Source of the DNA: Eucommia ulmoides | Lineage: Eukaryota > Streptophyta > Magnoliopsida > Garryales > Eucommiaceae | Assembly: GCA_016647705.1 (NCBI GenBank) | Contig: CM028338.1 | Coordinates: forward strand, 11,252,240 to 11,316,239 | Direction: 5' to 3' | Length of the DNA stretch: 64,000 nt | Shown: in pieces, positions 1 through 10,646 of the stretch | Numbering within the stretch: the first letter of the stretch is position 1 | How the letters are laid out: the number at the start of each line of letters is the position of its first letter | Program-made: the position numbers and the translations under genes | Notes under the pieces: generated by a model | What the model was told of the DNA's origin: nothing | The model's input: the letters and a program-made list of their open reading frames with translations, nothing else | Database searches by the model: none

Positions 1-242
1 TTAGCAAAGTGAATAATTGAGTTTCTATTGTCACAATAAATTTCTAATTGAGGTTGGTTAAGTTCAATAAAGAGCTAAAAGAGTGAACTAAAGAGTGAAA
101 AAAGGCAAAAGAGTGTGAGATTATAAGAGAGTAAAAGTCGAATTTGAGTGAAACACGAGTGTAAGTGCCATCAATCTTGAGGGAAACACTTGATGGAGTG
201 TTTTTTTGTGGTTTATTGACTATGTTTTGAAGTTTATTAAAG

Positions 243-1330
243 ATGTCTCGAGAAACAGACAAAGGCTCGTTCGATGAAGCATCAAAAAAGATGGACGTCA
301 TGGACGTCAAACTTTTCTACAAGGCTTGGAGAGAAAGTTTCAATGATTGAAGTCATAGTTTGATAAAATACATGGCCAACTAAAAAACGTTAAGCCTAGT
401 TCACAAAAGGGGCAGCCATGTAAAGCTCTTAATGTGCAACGAAAAGAGAGGAATCCGTCTTGGCTGCAATATAAATATGATTATGAGGATGACCTAGAAG
501 AAGAGGATCATATCTCTAATTCGAGCTTGGGAAGATTTGAGCATGGATATGGGAATAGATGAGATAGTTATGGAAAGTGGATTGATAATAACTTGCGAAC
601 CATCAAGATGAAGATACCATCGTCCTAAGAGAAAAACGACCCTGAAGCATACTTGGAGTGGGCGAAGAAGGTGGAGTTGATATTTGAGTGTCATAACTAC
701 TTGGAGGAGAAAAAGGTAAAATTTTCTATAATTGAGTTTCTTGACTATTCTATACTAGGGTGGGATCAACTTGTGATGAATAAGAGGAGAAACCATGAGA
801 GGCCTATTGAGACGTGGGCGAAAATGAAGACCATCATGAGGAGGTGGTTTATTCCTAGTCACTGCTCTCAGGACTTGTATCAAAAATTACAAAACCTTAC
901 ATAAGGCTATTTGAGCGTGGATGATTACTACAAGGAGATAGAGATCGCTATGATATGGGCTAATGTCAAGGAGGATAGAGAAGCTACCATGACAAAATTC
1001 TTGGATGGGCTGAATCGGGATATTGCCAACATGGTAGAGTTGCAACATTACATGGAGTTAGAGGATATGGTTCACATGTCAATAAAGGTGGAACAACGAC
1101 TTAAAAGGAAACGAATTTAGTCATTTCAAAACCCGAGCTCCTCTAATTCATGGTGGCCGAATGAGAGGAAAGACAAAGAGGTTGTTTCAAAGTCCAAAAT
1201 TGAACCACCAAAAAAGAGAGATGACGTGCCTGATGCCAACAAAGGTAAAACCAAACCCAAACTCAAAATCACGATATTAAATATTTTCGTTGTTTGGGAG
1301 TAGGTTACATAGCTTTATAATTTCCAAATA
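243..1330 (+). pseudogene. gag: El-1 gag (capsid/nucleocapsid), broken
   Basis: Gag forms the cytoplasmic particle that packages element RNA. The likely start is the ATG at 243 (MSRETDKGSFDEAS). The frame is broken repeatedly before it becomes clean at 653-904 and 911-1120. These stretches hold the conserved part of the plant gag domain (for example NHERPIETWAKMKTIMRR and ATMTKFLDGLNRDIANMVEL). A stop at 901-903 splits the two. A zinc knuckle follows near 1280-1320 but is damaged: the first Cys and the His both read as Tyr, and a stop falls inside it. El-1b carries the same domain with more of the knuckle preserved. Confidence 0.85.
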
Positions 1331-1458
1331 AGAGGACCATGATAGCATGTGTTGATGGTGAGGTAGAAACCGAAAGCGAGAGTAATGATGGCCAGATGCT
1401 ACCACTTGAGGATGTTTGTGATGATGATGTGGATTACCCGGTGGAGGAATAATCACTT

Positions 1459-1970
1459 ATGGAAAGGCATACACTAATTGCCCAAGTCGCGGAGGATGAC
1501 ATGGAACAACAAAGGGAAAATACTTTTCATACTAGATGCCATGTCGACAAAAGGTACATAGTAGGATCATTAATGAAGGAAGTTGTACTAAATATGGCTA
1601 GCACCAGTTTAGTAGATAAACTGAATTTACCTACTTTGAAAATCCTAGACCATATAAATTGTAGTGGTTGAATGATTGTGGGGAGGTTTGGGTAAATAAG
1701 AAAATGTTAGTTTTCTTTTTAATTTGGAAATATAAGGATGAAGTACTTTGAGATGTTGTTCTAATGCATGCAGGTCACATACTGTTCGATAGGCCGTGGC
1801 AATTTGACAGAAAGGTCACTTATGAAGGGTTCAAGAATAGACACTCATTTGTCAAATACAATAAAACTATTACTATTGTGCCGTTGACTCCAAGACAAGT
1901 GTATGAGGATCAAATGAAATTGAAAAGATAGAATGAGTTGAAAAAAGCTAATGAGACTGAGACTTCAAAA
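1459..1970 (+). pseudogene. El-1 aspartic protease, catalytic Asp lost
   Basis: Protease would cut the polyprotein into working parts. An acidic linker (about 1340-1500) precedes the domain, followed by a region reading NTFHTRCHV at 1519-1545. The active-site loop at 1566-1586 reads IINEGSC in its own frame, where plant relatives have Asp-Gly-Gly/Thr-Gly-Ser. The catalytic Asp codon is therefore now Asn. A frame shift separates the loop from flanking residues. The C-terminal part near 1770-1920 (HILFDRPWQFDRKVTYEG, then VYEDQMKLKR) is clear. This domain is precisely what El-1b has lost. Confidence 0.75.
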
Positions 1971-2189
1971 AAATGAGAAAAAAGATAATTAAAACAAAAG
2001 AGATAGTGAAAAAAAATGAGAGAAAAATAGAGAAAGAAGTGAGCTTTTATGCCAAGGCGAGTGTTATCAAGAGTGTTTTTTTTTTTTTGCAAACCATCCT
2101 ATATTTGTACTATTGCACAAAGACGCATGTTTTAGTTCTAACGATCGTGACTAATCTTTACCTAGTGTTTTGTATTTTTTTTTCCTTTT

Positions 2190-3496
2190 TTTTAAGGAAT
2201 TTGAGGACGTGTTCCCTGATGACGTGTCTAGTGGATTGCCACCTATTCAAGGCATAGAACATCAAATTAATTTTGTACTGGGTGCAACAATTCCTAATTA
2301 ACCATCCTATAGGAGTAATCCAAAAGAGATGAAGGAACTTTAAAGGCAAGTGGAGGAGTTATTGGCCAAAGGACACGTAAGAGAGAGCATGAGTCCATGT
2401 GAGGTACCAGTACTACTTGTGCCTAAGAATGATGGAACTTGGCATGTGTGAGTTGATTTTCAAGCTATTAACAATATTATGGTAAAGTATCAAAATCCCA
2501 TTCCTAAGCTAGATGACATGTTAATATGAAAGAGGGTGAAGAGTGGAAAATTGCCTTTAAAACTAAATATGGATTGTATGAGTGGTTGGTAATGCCTTTT
2601 GAGCTAACTAATGCACCAAGCACTTTCATGAGGTTAATGAATCATGCATTGTGTGTGTTTATAGGCAAGTTTGTTGTGGTATATTTAAATGATATTTTGT
2701 TGTATAGTAAGAGCTTAGATGAGCATATTGATATTTTGCATTGTGTGCTTGATGTTTTGAGAAAAAGAAAAACTATATGCAAATTTAAAGAAATGTTCCT
2801 TGTGCTTGGACAAAGTAGTGTTTCTTAGCTATGTTGTTAGCGCGAAAGGGATTAAGGTGGATGAGGAAAATGTGAAGGCTATCAAAGAATGACCCACACT
2901 TAAGTCAGTCACGGAGGTAAGAAGTTTTCATGGTTTGGCTAGTTTTTATTGGCAATTTGTTAATGATATCAATACACTAGCCACACCACTCACCAAAATT
3001 GTTATAAAATCAATAGGTTTTAAATGGGGTATTGAGTAAGAACGTGCATTTAATGAGATTAAAGAGAGGTTATGTGGTGCTTTATTATTTTAATTACCTA
3101 GTTTTTCTAAAACTTTTGAAATTGAGTGTGATGCCTCAGGAATAGGTATCAGAACTGTCTTGATGCAGGAGAAGCAGCAATAGCGTACTTTAGCGAAAAG
3201 CTAAATGAAGTAGCGTTGAATTACCCAACATATGATAAGGATATTTTTACATTGGGAGAGCATTGGAGACTTGGCAACATTATCTGTGGCCGAGAGAGTT
3301 TGTCATAGATACCGACCATGAGTCTTTGAAGCATTTGAAAGGACAAAGTAAGTTGAATAGAAGACATATCAAGTGGATGAAATTCATTGAAACCTTCTCT
3401 TATGTAATCAAATACAAACAAGGTGAGGAAAATATTGTGGCTGATGCACTATCCAGATGGTACGCCATTGTCTCTAATTTAAAAGCAAAGTTGTAG
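2190..3496 (+). pseudogene. El-1 reverse transcriptase and RNase H, broken
   Basis: RT copies element RNA into DNA and RNase H removes the RNA strand. The RT N-terminus begins near 2196 (EFEDVFPDDVSSGLPPIQG) and continues with several stops to LDDML at about 2505-2522. There the sequence jumps to EGEEWKIAFKTKYGLYEWL. About two dozen codons, including the motif that carries the first catalytic Asp, are missing. The YxDD box at about 2680-2700 reads YLND, a second catalytic loss. RNase H starts near 3115 (FEIECDASG) and is frameshifted. It resumes cleanly at 3263-3496 with [12 protein letters not shown] and ADALSRW, the normal end of the domain. Confidence 0.88.
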
Positions 3497-3547
3497 GGAT
3501 ATGAATATATTAAAGAGTTAGATGCTAATGATGATGACTTTGCTAGT

Positions 3548-4751
3548 ATGTATGGGGCATGTGAGAAAACGGAGTTTGGTAAGTTCTATAGAATGGATAG
3601 GTATTTGTTTAGAGAGAATAAACTTTGTGTGCCAAATAGTTCTATGCATGAGTTGCTTGTGCGTGAAGCACATGGGTGTGGTTTGATGTGTCATTTTGGT
3701 GTCAGAAAAACTTTAGATGGATTACATGAACATTTTTGTTCACTAAAGACGAAGAATGATGTGGAAAGAGGTGGATATTTCCATGAACTTTGTTTTAGGC
3801 CTATCAAGGTCAAGGAAAGGTAGGGATTCGATTTTTATTGTTGTTCATATATTTTCTAAAACGACACATTTCATATCTTCTAATAAATTTGATAATGCAA
3901 CCCACGTTGCTGTTTTGTTCTTTAGAGATATAGTACGACTCCATGGCATTCCGAGGAGTATCATGTCTGATCGTGATGTTAAGTTCCTTATCTATTTTTG
4001 AAAAGTTTTGTGGGGAAAGTTGGGAACTAAATTATTGTTTTCAACTACTTGTCATCTCCAAACGGATGGATAAACTGAAGTAGTGAATAAAATTTTATCT
4101 ACTTTGTTGCGTACTATAGTTCAAAAGAACATGAAAAATTGGGAGGATTATTTGTCGTTCATTGAATTTGCTTATCATTGGAGTATTCATTTCACTACTG
4201 ATTTTTTACCATTTGAGATTGTTTATGGTTTTAATCTACTAACTTCTTTGGATTTGTTGCCTTTGCCAATTAATTATAGGGCTAGTTTGGATGGACAAAA
4301 AAAGGCCGAGATGGTGAAAAAACTCCATGAAAGTGTGCAACAACACATAGAAAAGAAAAATGACTAATATGCTACCAAAGCCAACAAGAGCCATAGATGA
4401 GTCATCTTTGAACCAGGTGATTGGGTTTGGGATTATATGAGAAAAGAAATATTTCCAACCTATAGTCGTTCTAAACTATATCCTAGAGGAGATGAACTAT
4501 TTCAAGTCTTGGAGAGGATCAATGATAATGCGTATAATTTGGATTTTCTATATAAGTATAACATGAGTGCTATATTTAATGTTTCTAATCTTTCTCTGTT
4601 TGATGTAGGCGAAGATTCGAGGTCAAATCCTTTTGAAGAGAAGGGAGATGATGAGAACCAACAAGCACCATTAAAGGATCCGTTGCATGTTCCAGTTGGG
4701 CCAATTACTAAGGCAAGATCCAAGAGATTTAGGTTGAGTCTAAAATGGTGA
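3548..4751 (+). pseudogene. El-1 integrase, broken, extending into the 3' LTR
   Basis: Integrase inserts the DNA copy into the genome. The N-terminal zinc-binding part is half present (HELLVREAHGCG near 3648-3685) but jumps near 3745-3765 to the core, so the Cys pair is deleted. The core is readable at 3756-4001: the usual MDF reads MNF (first catalytic Asp to Asn) and MSDRD keeps the second. The third acidic residue (TEVVNK) is present near 4076-4090 after two stops. The C-terminal part at 4083-4367 and 4437-4751 carries SNLSLFDVGEDSRSNPF and then crosses the 3' LTR border at 4649, ending about 100 bp inside it. Confidence 0.87.
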
Positions 4752-5490
4752 AGCCCAAATTAGGCCTGGATGGCGATTAAGGCCTAGTCCATCTCATCAA
4801 GGCAAGTGAATGGGCTGAGGCTTGAACTTGAATGGTCTTCAAAGCATGAGTGCCATGAAAATTTCGACTTATTTATTTTAGCTATTAGCCTTTTAATTTT
4901 TAATTTAGGTTATTTATTTGATAATTTGTAAGGTATGATTGCCAATTTATCTTTTCTTTTTGGGATTAAGAGTGTAAGGTAAAATAAGGAAACTTCCTTA
5001 TTTTTTCTTTTTATCTTGTGGTGTGAGACACTAGGCTTTATTGTATTTTTTTTATTGTGGCTGCCACTGTGTACGACTACTGTTCACGTGCACTATTCAT
5101 GTCTAGGTTTTTTTTTTTATATTCCTTGGTCGCCTATTTAAAGAAGATATATAAGGATGGGACATTACTTTTGATTAATATACTTTTGAGAGTTTTCTTT
5201 TAAGTTCCTCGGAGAACATTTCTTGAACTTATCCAAAATTTATTTTGGTGTTTAAACTCTGTACCTTCAATTTGTGATTCACTTATAATCATTGGGTGAA
5301 TGTTTGTTACTTTATACTATTGGTTTGTATTTCATTAATAAACGATTGGGTCAAGGTAATATACCAAACTTTTCTGTATTTTCGTGTTTTTTTTTTTTTT
5401 TTTTTTTGTAAATCTGAATTTAGTTCGATCCTTGTGAAGAAATCCTAAATAGGTTTCGGGTTTTACTAATTCTTGGTGAGATTCGCATTA
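4649..5490 (+). repeat. El-1 3' LTR (842 bp)
   Basis: It begins TGATGAGAAC and ends CGCATTA, matching in reverse complement both El-1b LTRs (start TGATGAGAAT, end CGCATCA). A polypurine tract, GAAGAGAAGGGAGA at 4635-4648, directly precedes it as the plus-strand primer. A TATA-like CTATTTAAAG lies at 5134-5143. Just upstream are ACTGTTCACGTGCACT-type repeats containing a G-box (CACGTG). A poly-T run at about 5390-5407 is not shared with the other LTRs. Confidence 0.88.
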
Positions 5491-5632
5491 AGTGCCTTAT
5501 CAAATGTTTTTCTTATTCTCGGGTTGAACTTTTCATTTTTCCAACTTTTGCTCTTATCTTGGTGGATTTTGGTATGGGATCTTAATTAGTTTATTTATTA
5601 AAAATGTCTAGGTTAATTGGTTTAGAGAACTT
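5491..5632 (-). pseudogene. El-9 integrase C-terminal tail (left fragment)
   Basis: Read on the minus strand, the sequence just left of El-2 continues the integrase C-terminus found at 22790-22835 on its other side. Together they give NGEEFSKPINLD, with the phrase interrupted exactly at El-2. Related integrases (including El-7: QFPKPINSDALKKF) have the same motif at the end of the GPY/F region. The rest of the fragment runs out into non-coding 3' sequence and is cut by El-1 on the left. Confidence 0.7.
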
Positions 5633-6267
5633 TGATATGGGAGAAACTCTCACCCACAACTATTAAAGGCTTGAGAACATTGGTGGGTCAGATCGGGTCA
5701 ACGATCCGACCCAAAAAAAATAACCCGATAATTATTCTAGGATGAACACGTCATCCCATTGGAAAAAAGACATTCATGGTCCATTACATAAACAAAAGCA
5801 GGCTTGGCAAGGTGGCCCAATAATGGGTAATCAGAACCTACGGTGGAAAGGCCAAGAACAGGTTAGCCTATGAGCTCTATGTCCCCTATGCATGAGGAAT
5901 ATCACAACTACTAACCATGCAAACACAAGATGACTACTATATCCCATGTAAACAGGAGAGGATCATGGTCATATCCTATACACATAGAAGGGGGATCGTA
6001 GAGAGGGCGAGCTGACCAACAAAATGGCATAAATTAAGAAGTATATATAAAATGGAAGGTATCGGCATATTATTTTATGATTGATTCATGTACTTGAGCT
6101 TTCACCAAAAAACAGACTAATTTATTCTCACGTCAGAGGTTATTTGGCTGACACCACATCGGTGTCCCCTTAGAACTAATCAGTTTTGTAGGTTGAAAGA
6201 GGAAGTTGTGAAGGTTTTTAGCACGTGTTTAATCCTTTGCACATTCTAGGGATTTTTGGCAACATCA
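5633..6267 (+). repeat. El-2 5' LTR (635 bp)
   Basis: It pairs with the LTR at 22140-22789 over its whole length, sharing for example GGTGTCCCCTTAGAACTAAT and a GATCCGACCC stretch. A TATA box, TATATATAAA, lies at 6042-6051 about 225 bp before the end. It carries one copy of the CATG-AACAGGAGAGGATCATGG unit that is tripled in the 3' LTR. Confidence 0.92.
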
Positions 6268-6269
6268 TT

Positions 6270-6293
6270 TGGTGCCGTCAGCTGGAAATGAAC
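6270..6293 (+). promoter_or_regulatory. El-2 primer binding site (tRNA-Asp type, degenerate)
   Basis: Two bases after the 5' LTR the sequence TGGTGCCGTCAGCTGG resembles the complement of the plant tRNA-Asp 3' end (TGGCGCCGTTGCCGGG...). I count 16 of 24 positions matching by eye. Minus-strand DNA synthesis would start here. Confidence 0.65.
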
Positions 6294-6396
6294 TGAAAAT
6301 CTTATCATCATAACATTGAGACAACCACCATCAAGAAGAGTAGGACCAAGCCAAAGAAGTGACGTTCCACCACTAGCCAACAATAAAGTTCTTTTA

Positions 6397-7693
6397 AAAG
6401 TGTCAGAAGAGGTTCATGCTAACCATCTGCCAGAGATGCAAACTATTAATTCATGAATCGATGCTCTGACAGGGAAAATATCTGAAATGATGGACATGAT
6501 CAAATGGATGGTATAATAGATCGCCAACAACACACCACGACCCCTTCCCATTAATAAGGGTTTGGGAGAAGAAGTAGAGTCTCTAAGATTTTTAGAAATA
6601 CTATCACAGGGAGAAATGGAAATTCAGGGAGATACTAGCGACCAACCACTAGAAAAAATAGTACTCTGCAGAACTGAGACCATTAATTAATATCAGTAGC
6701 TCAGAAACAAAGGGAGAGATCTGCCCCAAGATGAACTGGAAACGCTGCGGAAAGGAATTGAGATACCTTTCACTTCTGACATATTGGAGTTACCACTCTC
6801 GGAGAAGTTCGACCCCACAAAGTTCAAAATATATAATGGGAAAACGGACCTTATTGACCACATCTGCCAGTTTAGACACGTTATGGCCTTAATTTGGGAA
6901 ACGGCTCATCAATTGCTTCATAACCAGTTAAAGTTTAATGAAGGCACCTGATTATTTGTTATCCCTATGTAGGAGAAGAGGGAGTCCTTGCACCAGTACA
7001 TGAACCACTTTAATAAAGAGCTGACGTGTATTGAGGGTTGTGACACTAACCTTATTATTAGCGCGTTTACTTCGGGTTTATGCCATGACATATTACAAGA
7101 CTCCCTGACTAAGCGTAACCCAAAGAACATGACTGGATGATAGAGAAAGCGAACCCTACATGAAGATGTCAAATTTGCAAGAGAAAGAAAGGTATCAACT
7201 GAAGATCACCCTAGGTAAAGCAAGAAAGACCACAATAGAATAAAGGGTAGTTGCTCAAACATGCAGAAAGATCGTCCTAGAAGCCTAGGTTCAAGACTGG
7301 ATGGACGTCAAGAAGAAAACCTTCCAAGACTACGGATGCCGATCTCCAGTATTTTGCATGAAATTCATTCGTCCGAGGTAGTTCAATGGCTTCCCAAGAT
7401 CTACACAAGGTCTAACAGAAAGAACAAGTCAAAGTATTACGATTTCCACAAGGATCATGGACATAACACAGATGATTGTTGAGAGCTCAAAAAAAGAGAT
7501 CAAGTAACTAATTAACATGGGTCAATTGTGTGGCTATTTGTATGAGCGTTTAGGAAATAAGAAGCGATCCAAAAGTGAAAGCTGTCACAAAAATCATGAC
7601 AAGGAGCCCAAAGATGACGGTCCTAGCAGCAATCGTAAGGTTATTTACATAATAAACACTACTGGACCTGCTACTGGGCAAATTAATTGCGAA
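6397..7693 (+). pseudogene. gag: El-2 gag, broken and cut by El-3
   Basis: The conserved gag domain is visible at about 6790-6960 (SEKFDPTKFKIYNGKTDLI, DHICQFRHVM) and continues at about 6970-7140 (ESLHQYMNHFNKELTCIEG, NLIISAFTSGL). At 7420-7481 a nucleocapsid-like motif reads KYYDFHKDHGHNTDDC; the first Cys of the expected knuckle is Tyr. Many stops interrupt the frame. Coding sequence ends at the El-3 junction (INCE at 7693) and resumes in register at 13119 (RKRKIRGAAL) beyond the insertion, leading into protease. Confidence 0.8.
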
Positions 7694-8246
7694 TGGGTAG
7701 TAATTTATTTTTTCTGCACATTGCAAGTGTATGGGTCAAGTTTTAGTAGTGTAGTGGTGTGTAGAGTGTCGAATTCACATGGATTGGTTTACATTGTCGC
7801 TAAGTACCATAATTATCGTAACCTAACTTTATTTAGGCGTCCAAATTTAGGGTTTATAAAACTAAAATAGCTAGAACAAATACACAAGCAAAAACAAAAT
7901 AAAATATGGAATTCTATGCACAATTGTTTTAGGTGTTTGATTTCATCTTGTAATTCCCATGTGATCCTATTAAGTAATTATTAGTTAATTCTATTCATTC
8001 AATAATCAAGGTCACTCGTGCTCCCTCACTACCTCTCCTGATTGTCCAGTGAGAGAATATATAAATACTTCAATACCAATATCCATATCTATTATTTAGG
8101 TGAAAATATTTGTTACGCCCCGACCTTACATATTACCCAAGGTTTAATAATCTCTGGATCTATTAAAACTTACGTTCTGGTTAACCTAATTCCGAACCCA
8201 AAATTACCTCTCCTGAGTGTCAAATATCAAGTAAACATTTGGACTT

Positions 8247-8785
8247 GAGATTGTCGATAGGGTAAACACAATGTGACGATCTAATAACCCGGTCGGGAGT
8301 TGGATTGTATGCAATCAATGATGTTGGGGTGAGACTCACATGACCTAGGATCGTTAAGACGTTGAGGGGAACTTCTTCGTTGTCACAAAGTTGCGTTATA
8401 TACTTCGTTTTATACTCGGGAGAGGTGGCAGGGGAGTTTACGAACTGAGATTGTCAAATAGGTCAAACACCGTGAACGTAAATCAATCGAGATCGAACAT
8501 GTATTTATAAACCGAGTTAATCCCTAGACAATTCTTTCCCCTAAAACATCTCATTATATTAGTATAGTTAATTTAGGTTATATTAGTGTTAGTATTAATT
8601 AATTAAATACATTTGTTTTTAGCCTAGATAAAGTTAGGTTATGATAAACACGGTACTCGATAGTAGAGACAACTAATCCCTGTGGATACGATACCTGATC
8701 TTAAAGATCACATTATATTAAAACTTTGACCTTGTACACTTGCAAGTAGTAAATACGCGAGCGTATAACAAACGCTCGACATACA
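8247..8785 (+). repeat. El-4 truncated 5' LTR
   Basis: It matches the last 545 bp of the 3' LTR (11690-12234), beginning at CTTGAGATTGTCGATAGGG and ending CGACATACA. The left edge coincides with the start of an internally duplicated LTR module, so the truncation may reflect recombination between modules. It lies back-to-back with the minus-strand LTR sequence of El-3. Confidence 0.8.
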
Positions 8786-8791
8786 AGTTTT

Positions 8792-8813
8792 TGGCACTGT
8801 TGCCGGGGATTGG
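8792..8813 (+). promoter_or_regulatory. El-4 primer binding site (tRNA-Asp)
   Basis: TGGCACTGTTGCCGGGGATT follows the 5' LTR after six bases. It closely matches the complement of the plant tRNA-Asp 3' end (TGGCGCCGTTGCCGGGGAT). Confidence 0.85.
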
Positions 8814-10646
8814 ATAGAGTTATTGTCGATATTGTGAGTAAATGACCCGATTTTACTTTAGGCATTTCTTTTGTATATAATTTTTGTTTGTAGTTTTGTT
8901 TTTGTTTCTTATCCAGGGTACCTGGAGATGTTAGATCAACAAGTATTGATGCATTCCTTTCGATGGGATTCCAAGCCGTTTTATTGTGCGTGGCCATGCA
9001 CATGAGCCGGTGAGGTGTGTCATTGAAAGATCAAGCCGACCAAAGCAAAATCTCGCCAAGCTTGAGGGTGTTCTGAAAATGTTGGGTCAAGGACATTAAA
9101 CCACACGCTTCTTGGGAGGCAACCCAAGGTCAAATAAATTAAATCTGTTACAACCGAATTTATTCAGAGGCAAGATTCTCTCGCCTCCCAGGTACGTGTT
9201 CTAAACCCCCTTCGTTAGCATGCTTACATTTCATATGTTGAGAATGATGATTGGGTTCGCGAAGGACACTATCCATTTTGAGTTCGGAGGTGATGTGTAG
9301 TATAGTATATTTTATGTTTTATTGTTTTTTCGTATTGTATGTTTGTTTAGGTTAGACTGTGTTTATGTTTTTGTGGTGTTGTTGTGCACGCTGAGTTTTG
9401 CGTTCATCTTGGCCGTTACCCAATGATGATATTACCCCCTAGTTGTTTGCGAGGTCAAGGGTAATACCCATGCATGTGTGTACTGTGTGCTTGACAATGG
9501 GTTTTGGTCAAAATTATTGTAGATCCTAATTTGCACGAGCACATAGACTCAATGTATTTCTATTCAACTGATTTGAGGACGATTATCAATTATCCAAACT
9601 CATGATAAATTAAGGATTCTAGAACCTGATTGAGGGGAAGCTTGAGGTGAAATCCTAGGCGAGGTAGTTCATGAGACGTGATTTAGGCATTCCTTTTTTG
9701 CTTGAGCCTTTGAAGCCTACCATGTTACATGTATATCCCTCATTACCATGTCGAAGCCTAAAAACTTTTTCAACTTTGAACACTAAATAAATACCCTAGC
9801 TGATTGAACTTTTTCCAAACCTTTATCGCTAAATTAAAGGCACAATTTGAGTGAATCAAGTTAGCAGTTGCAAATGCTTCTTGATGTGAGCGGTTGGGTT
9901 TAGGGTGAACTTCAGATTGGTTCAATATTCGAGTATTCACTTGTCATTTTTCTTTCATTTTAAACCACACCCGTGAAATCATACTAATAAAATAAGTTTG
10001 GGGGTTTGGTTAGTTTGAAAAAAAAAAACATATGTAAATATTATTAAATTTTGTTTCTTTTTGATAAGTGAGTACGTCGGTCTTAAACGTTTGTTTGGGA
10101 TTGTTTTCGATCTTTCTATGGGAGTTCGAAAGTGAATGTGCCAAGCGTTGATCCCTGGGTAATGTTAAGTTAACAACGTTAACCTGTTTTCCATTCCAAA
10201 ATACAATTGGCCAAATATTCCATAACCGAACCAAGTCCTTCTGATCTCTATGAACTTCCAAGCCTACATTAGTGGAGAGTGGACCCCAATCAGGCATATG
10301 GAAATCCTAGTCCTATACGGTCCAAGTCATGAGTTTTATTGGGGAATAATCTAATCTAGTCGTTGTATAGTTATATTATTGAGTCTCGTACAAACATGTT
10401 TACTTGATCTAGAATGGCGTTCACCATTATTGTATGTCGAAAATCTAGAACATAATATAATGTGTGTTACCGCCTGAATTCGATATGACTGGTGGTTGTT
10501 GAGGGAAAAATAGCTGGGTCGTTAGAAGAATTTAAAACTCACATGTCGTTATGTTTAGATTGTTTGTTATTTTATGTTTTTGTGTTTTTCATTTTTGTAT
10601 GTGTGTTTTGCTCGAGGACTAGCAAAATTCCAAGTTTGGGGGTATT
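8814..10646 (+). other. El-4 internal region, non-coding, with a gag vestige
   Basis: After the primer site comes a short conserved frame at about 8929-8998 (MLDQQVLMHSF then FYCAW), matching the start of the El-5 gag vestige. A second small block at about 8987-9080 reads HAHEP...NLAKLEGVLKML and has a counterpart in El-8. From about 9500 to 10460 the sequence is non-coding but aligns well with El-5 (43870-44850) and, reversed, with El-8 (36050-37000). The shared blocks include GATCCTAATTTGCACGAGCA and GATTCTAGAACCTGATTG. No other gene is present. The polypurine tract AAGTTTGGGGGTATT is at 10632-10646. Confidence 0.75.

Larger units (their letters stand above)
1..5490 (+). mobile_element. El-1: Ty3/gypsy LTR retrotransposon, 5' end outside window
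   Basis: The window opens inside the 5' leader of this element. Bases 1-200 match, in reverse complement, the leader of El-1b around 54500-54680, so its 5' LTR lies upstream of the window. The order leader, gag, protease, RT, RNase H, integrase, 3' LTR is that of a Ty3/gypsy element with a single polyprotein. Each domain is recognisable but carries stops, frameshifts and small deletions, so the copy is dead. The 3' LTR ends at 5490. The coding frame runs into the 3' LTR, which is known in some plant Ty3/gypsy lineages such as centromeric CRM elements; that lineage assignment is only a possibility. Confidence 0.9.
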
